From Faecalimonas sp. (lineage in GTDB: Bacteria; Bacillota_A; Clostridia; Lachnospirales; Lachnospiraceae): DNA of 11,503 bases. The notes beneath the pieces are model-generated. The model was not told the origin of the DNA. It worked only from the letters and a program-made list of their open reading frames with translations, and did no database searches. The stretch is from NCBI GenBank assembly GCA_026169575.1, contig JAPFCT010000223.1, positions 1 through 11,503 on the forward strand. The letters run 5' to 3'. Of this stretch, positions 6,541 through 11,503 are shown piece by piece (within the stretch, counting starts at the first letter, position 1; each line of letters begins with the position of its first letter). The position numbers and the translations under genes were made by a program.

Positions 6541-8510
6541 GTGAGCCAAAATTTCAGATGTCTATCAATCTACAGGTGTTAAATCATTTGGGGTTGAATC
6601 TTTATAGTAATACCTCGGCTGTTCTTTCAGAAGTTGTTGCTAATGCCTGGGATGCAGATGCTACAGAAGTAAAAATTCAAATTGATGGAGATACCATTAC
6701 CATCGCCGATAATGGAGTAGGAATGGATCTGTCTGATATAAATAATAAATACTTAACAGTCGGTTATCAAAAGCGTAGCGAAAGTGGTGAATCTCCTAAC
6801 TTACATAGACCGGTAATGGGGAGAAAAGGAATTGGTAAGCTTTCTTTATTTTCTATTGCGAACATTGTTAAAGTTTATTCCCGCAAAAATAACGAACTAA
6901 ATGGATTTGAAATTGATACAAATTCTTTAAAAGCGGCAATAGAAACAAATGATACCTATTATCCAAAAGAGCTTCCAACAACGGATGTGCCATTTGAAGG
7001 GAACGGGACACTTATCATTTTAAATGACTTAAAAAAGAAAAGAACTGCTTCTCTTGCAACACACTTGAAGCAACGTTTAGCACGCAGATTTGCTATTATT
7101 GGAGAAAAGAATAATTTCAAAGTTTTTATAAATGACAAAGAAATTATGGTTTCTGATAGAAACTATCTTTCTAAAGCCCAATGTGTCTGGATGTATTTGC
7201 CTGAAGAAAAAGGCGAAGAATATAAGGAAGAATTACTAAAGCAAACCAAAGATGAAAAAATAAAATTAAAAAAAGAGCGGCCTTCAACTATAACAATCGG
7301 AGAAGAAAAATATCAAGTTTCCGGTTGGATTGCTACTTGTGCAGAGCCAAATGAACTTGATGATGATGAAAACTTAAATCGTATCGTAATCATGGTACGA
7401 GGTAAGATGGCTAAAGAAGACATATTTTCTGAAATTGGTACAACGGCCCTTTATTCTAAGTATATTTTTGGTGAATTATCAGCTGATTTTTTAGATTTAG
7501 ATGATGAAGCAGATATAACAACAAGTAGCAGACAAGATTTTTTTGAAGATGATGAACGCTATGTTGCTTTAAAGGACTTTATCAAAAAAGAGTTATCAAC
7601 TATAAGAAGTGATTGGGAAGAAACACGAAGCAATACAGGTGAAGCAGAAGCATGTAAATATGCTGTTGTAAGTGATTGGTATAAAGATTTACAAGGCGAC
7701 GATAAAAGATCTGCAAAAAAACTATTCGGAAAAATCAATCAATTAACTGTGGAGAAAGATGAAAAGAAAGAATTATTTAAACACGGGGTTTTAGCTTTTG
7801 AATCATTTAAATTAAAAAATGAGTTAAGTCAATTAGAAAAAATCTCTGCTGAAAATATTGCGGCCTTTTTGGAAGTTGCTGGACGTCTTGATAATATTGA
7901 AGCCACTATGTATTATCAAATTGTGCAAGAGAGATTAGCTGTTATTCAAAAAATGAAAGATGTTGTCTCTGATGGAAGTTTAGAAAAAGTCGTTCAAGAA
8001 CATCTAAGTAAAAATCTCTGGTTGTTAGATCCATCATGGGACCGAGGGACGGAAGCTCCTATAGTAGAGCAAGCATTTAAAACTCAATTTGACATCATTG
8101 ACGCAGGACTAACCCAAGAAGAAAAAGATGCGCGTCTCGACATTAGATACAAAAAGGCTTCAAACAAACATCTTATCATTGAACTTAAGAAAGGTAATCG
8201 CGTTGTTAAAACTGATGAACTTTCCGCACAAGTAAGAAAGTATTTTGTCGCCACTACAAAGATAATGGCAACTCAGGAAATGCCAGAACCATTTGAAATT
8301 ATAGTATTGTTAGGTCAACATTTAGATGGAAAAGACTTTAATGAAACTGTTTACGAGGCTACTAAACGTTCATTAAAAGAATATAATTGCCGAATAATGT
8401 ACTATGATGAATTGCTTCGTAATGCAGAAAATTTGTATAGTGATTTCCTCGAAAAAAATAAAGGTCTATCCACTCTGAGTGATTTGATTAGTGAATTAGA
8501 TATGAGTTAA
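6537..8510 (+). CDS. GHKL (MutL/MORC/Hsp90-like) ATPase fused to a PD-(D/E)xK nuclease-like domain
   Basis: A 657-residue soluble protein. The N-terminal GHKL ATPase shows the N-box E32/N36/D39 (EVVANAWDADA), the D-box ADNGVGM at 57-63 and the glycine lid GRKGIGK at 95-101, so ATP binding looks intact. Residues about 160-380 would be the transducer part. Residues about 380-490 are charged and helical. The C-terminus has EHLSKNLWLLDP (488-499), then LDIRY with D535 and IIELKK with E549 and K551. That spacing fits a PD-(D/E)xK nuclease core and recalls DUF4263/Shedu-like and NucS-like domains. GGAGGT sits 6 bases before the ATG, which overlaps the methylase stop by 4 bases, implying coupled translation. 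GHKL ATPases of this kind are known partners of methylases in bacterial restriction-modification systems. I infer an ATP-controlled restriction or defence effector. Cleavage itself is not shown by sequence. Confidence 0.85.
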   Translation: MSEPKFQMSINLQVLNHLGLNLYSNTSAVLSEVVANAWDADATEVKIQIDGDTITIADNGVGMDLSDINNKYLTVGYQKRSESGESPNLHRPVMGRKGIGKLSLFSIANIVKVYSRKNNELNGFEIDTNSLKAAIETNDTYYPKELPTTDVPFEGNGTLIILNDLKKKRTASLATHLKQRLARRFAIIGEKNNFKVFINDKEIMVSDRNYLSKAQCVWMYLPEEKGEEYKEELLKQTKDEKIKLKKERPSTITIGEEKYQVSGWIATCAEPNELDDDENLNRIVIMVRGKMAKEDIFSEIGTTALYSKYIFGELSADFLDLDDEADITTSSRQDFFEDDERYVALKDFIKKELSTIRSDWEETRSNTGEAEACKYAVVSDWYKDLQGDDKRSAKKLFGKINQLTVEKDEKKELFKHGVLAFESFKLKNELSQLEKISAENIAAFLEVAGRLDNIEATMYYQIVQERLAVIQKMKDVVSDGSLEKVVQEHLSKNLWLLDPSWDRGTEAPIVEQAFKTQFDIIDAGLTQEEKDARLDIRYKKASNKHLIIELKKGNRVVKTDELSAQVRKYFVATTKIMATQEMPEPFEIIVLLGQHLDGKDFNETVYEATKRSLKEYNCRIMYYDELLRNAENLYSDFLEKNKGLSTLSDLISELDMS

Positions 8511-8704
8511 TACAAACTATTTTGGGGAACTATCCATTGTTTTTTCCCATTAAATGAACAAGAATCTCTACGCCGTATAATTACACAATGTGGAAAGTAA
8601 ATTGACACACCTATAATTACATATTCTACGGTATTGTCTATTCGAGGTGGTTTTTCGCCCAACAATGCATATCCGTATTGACAATGTGTTTTTAAAGAAT
8701 CCAT
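8507..8704 (-). CDS. Possible small hypothetical protein, convergent with the ATPase gene
   Basis: A 65-codon reading frame starting MDSLKTHCQYGY, with GGAGG 4 bases before its ATG. A longer start at 8728 has no ribosome site. It ends inside the last codons of the ATPase gene, overlapping by 4 bases tail to tail. I recognise no family, signal peptide or membrane segment. It may be a real small gene, the remnant of a larger one, or chance. The rest of 8511-8823 holds only the hairpin at 8763-8794 and a repeated TATAATTACA (8576-8585 and 8612-8621). Confidence 0.3.
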   Translation of the reverse strand: MDSLKTHCQYGYALLGEKPPRIDNTVEYVIIGVSIYFPHCVIIRRRDSCSFNGKKQWIVPQNSLY

Positions 8705-8762
8705 ATTGCCTCCAGTGTTTTTATACATACTTATGCTACATTAAAATTTTATATTCCTTTAT

Positions 8763-8794
8763 ATGCCATAGGTTAACCACCTGTGGCATTTTTT
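8763..8794 (+). terminator. Strong rho-independent terminator or leader attenuator
   Basis: ATGCCATAGGT (8763-8773) pairs with ACCTGTGGCAT (8779-8789) in an 11-base stem with one T-G wobble and a TAACC loop. The last T of the stem begins a run of six T (8789-8794). It lies about 250 bases after the ATPase stop and 29 bases before the first conjugative-element gene. It may end the defence transcript, insulate the element operon, or act as an attenuator in that operon's leader. Confidence 0.8.
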
Positions 8795-8823
8795 ATACCA
8801 AAAATCAGAAAGGAGCTCATCCC

Positions 8824-9345
8824 ATGAATTTGACTGAAAACGAAAAGAGAATGGTCTACCAGATAGAAAGCACCTGTCAGGCAGCCGTTCTGAATGAGAT
8901 CGCCATGATTGGCCGCTATACAAGGAACCATGAAATCAAAGATACCTCCGAGAACCTTTTAGCAAAACTCCGTCTGCTCTCTGACAAGGAGTGCATGGCT
9001 CTGGTGAATGATGTTCAGAAGAATTATCGCCTGCCGGGGAAAGCCCGAACCATCGGGGAAATGCTTGCGGAGGCAAGGCAGAAGTCCGGGGCGGAGAAAC
9101 TGGCCGGCCATGACATTATGGCTCTGGAGCGTTTTGACCCTGACACCCACCACATGATCGTCTTTGATGTTCTCTCTGATGAGTCCCCTATGGGATATAA
9201 AGGTGAGCGTATGCGGCTGTTCCTCACCGATCAGGGATACCAGAAAGCCAGGGAGAACCAGGGCAAGGGATTTATCAAGATCAGAAACCACGCCAAAGTG
9301 ATAGCCAGCAACCTCCGCTATGACGCAAAAGACCGTGATCTCTGA
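8824..9345 (+). CDS. Conjugative-element protein of unknown function
   Basis: A 173-residue soluble protein beginning MNLTENEKRMVYQIE. AAAGGAG at 8809-8815 supports this ATG. The frame is open further upstream but crosses the terminator hairpin, so that extension is not used. I recall similar proteins as recurring passengers of Tn1549/CTn-like elements in Clostridia. The N-terminal third vaguely resembles small transposon-transfer-assisting (TTRAP-like) proteins, but I cannot assign a biochemical role. No membrane segment, signal peptide or catalytic motif is seen. It is the first gene of the plus-strand transfer cluster. Codon use is clearly GC-richer than in the two defence genes upstream, which marks a separate origin. 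Confidence 0.75.
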   Translation: MNLTENEKRMVYQIESTCQAAVLNEIAMIGRYTRNHEIKDTSENLLAKLRLLSDKECMALVNDVQKNYRLPGKARTIGEMLAEARQKSGAEKLAGHDIMALERFDPDTHHMIVFDVLSDESPMGYKGERMRLFLTDQGYQKARENQGKGFIKIRNHAKVIASNLRYDAKDRDL

Positions 9346-9396
9346 AAAGCACCCTCTTTTGGGGCGAAAATCATCCCTTTTCCTCTCTGTGTGCCT

Positions 9397-9418
9397 CCCT
9401 CTGATAAAAGGCAGAGGG
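9397..9418 (+). other. Intergenic hairpin, weak terminator candidate
   Basis: CCCTCTG (9397-9403) pairs with CAGAGGG (9412-9418) around an 8-base loop. It is followed by ATTTATCCCC, which is a poor U-tract. It lies in the 162-base gap between the first element gene and the broken HTH gene, so it may cause partial termination or protect mRNA ends. Confidence 0.35.
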
Positions 9419-9507
9419 ATTTATCCCCGTACCCTGACGGAAACGGCATAGAGGAAAAATCACAAGGAAAACGACCTTTTTAGAAAACGGAAAGGAGGTG
9501 TCTGATT

Positions 9508-10413
9508 ATGGCAGTTTTCCGCATAGAGAAAACCCGTGATTATACTGTGATGGCAAACCATCATCTGCGTAATACGAAACTGTCCCTCAAAGCAAAGGGG
9601 CTTCTCTCCCTCATGCTCTCCCTCCCGGAGGACTGGGACTATACCACCAGGGGGCTTGCCCAGATATGCAAGGACGGTGTGGACAGCATTTGTTCCGCTG
9701 TCAATGAGCTGGAGGAACACGACTATGTGATACGGGAGCGTGTCCGAAACGCCAAAGGACAGCTCACGGATATTCAGTACACCATTCTGGAGCAGCCTAA
9801 GCCGCCCCAGCCGGGATAGGGAAAACCTAAACAGGAAAATCCGGTTTTGGAAAATCCAGTCTTGGGAAACCCTGAATAGGAAGAACCTGAACAGGGGAAA
9901 CCCACACAATTAAATACTAAGAAATCAAGTAACCAGGGATTAAAAACTGATTTATCAAATACAGAGGTATCAAATCCTATCCGATCAAATCCGTATGAGG
10001 ATGAGCCGCAGGCGGCGGATGGGATGGGAACGGATACGAGGTCTGCCAGAGAGATTTATCAGGAGATCATCCTGGAAAATATCGAGTACCGCCATCTGGT
10101 TCAAAACAACCAGATTGACAAAGAGCGGCTTGACGAACTGGTGGAGCTGATTGTGGACACGGTCTGTTCCGCAAGAAAGACCATCCGCATTGCCGGAGAC
10201 GATCATCCGGCGGAGGTGGTAAAATCCCGCTTTATGAAACTGGACAGTTCGCATATTGAATATGTGCTTTCCAGTATGCAGGAGAATACCACCTATGTCC
10301 GCAACATCAAGAAGTACCTGCTGGCAGCTTTGTATAATGCACCATCCACCATCAGCAGCTATTACACTTCCCTGGTGAACCATGACCTATACGGCGGCGG
10401 GGAAAGGAGGTAA
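9508..10413 (+). pseudogene. HTH / DUF6017-type conjugative-element protein broken by two in-frame TAG codons
   Basis: One reading frame runs from the ATG at 9508 (AAAGGAGGTG just upstream) to the TAA at 10411-10413, interrupted only by TAG at 9817-9819 and 9877-9879. Residues 1-103 form a winged helix-turn-helix domain (MAVFRIEKTRDYTVMANHHL, then SLKAKGLLSLML), typical of element proteins related to replication initiators. A Pro/Gln/Glu/Asn-rich linker follows and contains both stops. The C-terminal part, from about 10040, has EIILENIEYRHL, ARKTIRIAGDD and the ending NHDLYGGGER of the DUF6017-type region. No ribosome site precedes the internal ATG at 10024, so separate translation of the second half is unlikely. 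The stops fall at positions equivalent to CAG codons of a linker repeat, consistent with two C-to-T changes. The 103-residue N-terminal piece could still be made and bind DNA. Confidence 0.75.
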
Positions 10414-10416
10414 CCC

Positions 10417-10893
10417 ATGCAGGAAGAAGTAACACAGAAAACAATGACACTTGCCATCACCACTTCCAGAATGACCGCCTCTGTCCTGGCTAAGGCCATG
10501 CGGAAGTTCCTGGAGGCACAGAAAAACAAAAGCCACCAGCTCCCCAAAGGAAAACAGACCCTAAAGGAGCTGATGAAACACAACACCGGAGTTTCCAACC
10601 TGGAGATCACCAACGACAACATCCGGGCATTTTCTGCCACCGCTAAGAAGTACGGCATTGATTTTGCCCTGAAAAAAGACAGCAGCACGCAGCCGCCCCA
10701 GTACCTGGTATTCTTCAAAGGCCGGGACGCTGACGTTATGACGGCGGCTTTTAAGGAGTTTTCCGCAAAGCAGCTCTCCCAGGAGAAAAAGCCCTCCATC
10801 CGAAAACTCTTATCCAGCATGAAAGAGCTGGTGCAGAAAAATGATAAGGTCCTGGACCGCACCAAACACAAGGACAGGGGGATGGAGCTATGA
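10417..10893 (+). CDS. PcfB-family (DUF3801) conjugative transfer protein
   Basis: A 158-residue soluble protein that matches the PcfB/DUF3801 family in length, in motifs (NTGVSNLEITNDNIRAF, KYGIDFALKKD, YLVFFKGRDADVM) and in its place directly before a VirD4-like coupling protein. Family members are thought to work at the relaxosome or coupling-protein interface during conjugation. AAAGGAGG lies just before the ATG and overlaps the stop of the broken gene upstream. Its own stop overlaps the next start as ATGA, implying coupled translation. The reading frame is intact, unlike both neighbours in the transfer cluster. Confidence 0.85.
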   Translation: MQEEVTQKTMTLAITTSRMTASVLAKAMRKFLEAQKNKSHQLPKGKQTLKELMKHNTGVSNLEITNDNIRAFSATAKKYGIDFALKKDSSTQPPQYLVFFKGRDADVMTAAFKEFSAKQLSQEKKPSIRKLLSSMKELVQKNDKVLDRTKHKDRGMEL

Positions 10894-11121
10894 AACAGGT
10901 AAATGTGAAAAAGCTGCTGATCTTAAACCTCCCATATCTGCTCTTTGTGTGGCTGTTCGATAAGGCAGTCCAGGCGGTGCGGCTCTCTCCCGGAGCTGAC
11001 CTTTCCGGCAAGCTCTTAAACCTGGGCGACGGATTTTCCCAGGCTATGGAAAAGCATAGCTCCCAGTTTCCATCCGGCAGACTTGCTTGCAGGGCTGATC
11101 GGTGCGGTGGTAATCCTGTTG
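10890..11121 (+). pseudogene. VirD4-like coupling protein (CD1115 type), 5' fragment, frameshifted and cut by an IS
   Basis: The start MKQVNVKKLLILNLPYLLF, followed by LSPGADLSGKLL and GDGFSQA, is the N-terminus of the membrane VirD4-like ATPase of Tn1549/CTn-type elements. It includes the first membrane segment. Full-length members are several hundred residues long and carry Walker motifs, absent here. At the AAAA run 11050-11053 the frame is lost. In the +1 frame the expected SIAPSFHPADLLAGLIGAVV continues, so one A appears to have been gained. Family similarity ends at about 11118-11121, where the IS3-family element begins. The gene start overlaps the PcfB stop. It can no longer encode a working coupling protein unless another copy exists. 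Confidence 0.75.
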
Positions 11122-11134
11122 TGATAAACTATAG

Positions 11135-11164
11135 TTGTAACACATGTGGCTAATAAGATATAAT
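11135..11164 (+). promoter_or_regulatory. Promoter of the IS3-family transposase
   Basis: TTGTAA (11135-11140) and a perfect TATAAT (11159-11164) are 18 bases apart, just inside the left end of the element and 26 bases before the orfA start. GAGGAA at 11178-11183 is the ribosome site. Confidence 0.55.
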
Positions 11165-11190
11165 CTTATGAAGAAAAGAGGAATGAAACT

Positions 11191-11475
11191 ATGCCACAGT
11201 ATTACGATGATGAATTTAAAAAGAAAATCGTTCATCTGAAATTAGAAGAAGGACGAACTGCGAAAAGCATTATTTCGGAATATGGTGTTTCCAAAGCCAG
11301 CATAACGAAATGGTGTCAGGAATTCCGTGAAGAATGCCAATCTAATCCCGAAGCCCAAAAAGATTTTGACTCTATGAAAGAGATTTTACGTTTAAAGAAA
11401 GAACTGGAAGAAGTAAAAAAGGAAAATCTCTTTCTAAAAAAAGCAGCGGCATTCTTTGCGAAGGAAATCGATTGA
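11191..11475 (+). CDS. IS3-family transposase OrfA
   Basis: A 94-residue DNA-binding subunit with a helix-turn-helix (about residues 8-45, containing KLEEGRTAKSIISEYGVSKA and ITKWCQEF). A leucine-zipper-like coiled coil follows (about 63-84: ILRLKKELEEVKKENLFLKK), ending in AAAFFAKEID. The length is usual for IS3 OrfA. A run of seven A (11436-11442) near the end, read as AAA AAA, gives a slippery site for -1 frameshifting into orfB to make the OrfAB transposase. The stop TGA overlaps a TTG in the orfB frame at 11472. Confidence 0.88.
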   Translation: MPQYYDDEFKKKIVHLKLEEGRTAKSIISEYGVSKASITKWCQEFREECQSNPEAQKDFDSMKEILRLKKELEEVKKENLFLKKAAAFFAKEID

Positions 11476-11503
11476 CGGCTTATCGGTTTATTCAAAAATA
11501 TCA
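11442..11503 (+). CDS. IS3-family transposase OrfB, 5' end only
   Basis: In the -1 frame after the A-run, the reading frame continues open to the window edge as GNRLTAYRFIQKY, which resembles the start of IS3-family OrfB. The catalytic DDE integrase domain lies beyond the window. It is probably expressed as an OrfAB fusion by frameshift. A separate start at TTG 11472, overlapping the orfA stop, is possible. Too little is present to judge integrity. Confidence 0.6.

Larger units (their letters stand above)
11121..11503 (+). mobile_element. IS3-family insertion sequence, left part (runs off the right edge)
   Basis: It interrupts the VirD4-like gene. It contains orfA, a slippery A-run and the beginning of orfB in the -1 frame, the hallmark layout of IS3-family elements. 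The left boundary is set where coupling-protein similarity stops, near a TG at 11122-11123, and may be off by several bases. The right inverted repeat and target duplication lie outside the window, so the exact end and subgroup cannot be given. Confidence 0.7.

Noticed and set aside
5044..8651. ACCACCTCG at 5044-5052 and CGAGGTGGT at 8643-8651 as inverted ends of the defence island
   Set aside because: A 9-base match over 3.6 kb is expected by chance and does not extend further.
8647..8823. N-terminal extension of the element protein from 8647
   Set aside because: The extension crosses a strong terminator hairpin and lacks a ribosome site, while AAAGGAG supports ATG 8824.
9817..9879. TAG recoded as glutamine in this region
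   Set aside because: Only this one gene carries in-frame TAG, its neighbours end in TGA or TAA without internal TAG, and the element is already damaged elsewhere. Decay is simpler.
9460..9909. Minus-strand frame of 149 codons opposite the HTH gene
   Set aside because: It is a shadow of a recognised plus-strand family, with low-complexity Phe/Arg/Leu-rich sequence and no ribosome site.
10362..10871. Minus-strand frame of 169 codons opposite the PcfB-like gene
   Set aside because: The plus strand encodes a recognised family with overlapping starts and stops. This frame has no family resemblance.
1..11503. CRISPR array
   Set aside because: No regularly spaced repeats with unique spacers were seen.

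Overview
The window looks like a low-GC Gram-positive anaerobe of the Clostridia, probably a gut Lachnospiraceae. The signs are AGGAGG ribosome sites, a YesM/YesN two-component pair beside a sugar-binding lipoprotein, and genes of a Tn1549/CTn-type conjugative element (PcfB, CD1115-type VirD4) that is common in that group. No taxon marker is present, so this is inference.

Region 1 (1-4910, minus strand) reads as resident chromosome. In transcription order it holds a YesM-type sensor histidine kinase, a YesN-type response regulator with an AraC output domain, and a carbohydrate ABC-transporter lipoprotein that runs off the left edge. The pair probably senses a sugar and controls the transporter.

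Region 2 (4868-5395) is a junction with no protein gene. A 40-base fragment matches the 3' half of a tRNA gene, from a CCT (Arg) anticodon to the acceptor stem, on the minus strand. Its 5' half is missing, and a rho-independent terminator on the same strand lies just beyond it. This is what the far end of an element integrated in the 3' end of a tRNA gene looks like. Next to it is a block of crossing inverted repeats and a 14-base tandem repeat, followed by a good promoter.

Region 3 (5380-8510, plus strand, AT-rich) is a two-gene operon and the most interesting part. It encodes a C5-cytosine DNA methyltransferase with an extra helical C-terminal domain, translationally coupled by an ATGA overlap to a GHKL (MutL/MORC/Hsp90-like) ATPase that ends in a PD-(D/E)xK nuclease-like domain. 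I read it as a restriction-modification or phage-defence module of the MutL/MORC-ATPase type. The methylase probably starts at a rare ATT codon.

Region 4 (8763-11121, plus strand, clearly GC-richer) is part of a Tn1549/CTn-like conjugative element. It holds a terminator-like hairpin, an uncharacterised element protein, an HTH/DUF6017-type protein broken by two in-frame TAG codons, an intact PcfB-like protein, and a VirD4-like coupling protein. The VirD4 gene carries a one-base frameshift and is cut by an insertion sequence.

Region 5 (about 11121-11503) is the left end of an IS3-family element with orfA and the start of orfB. The conjugative machinery therefore appears to be decaying, while the defence operon and PcfB remain open.
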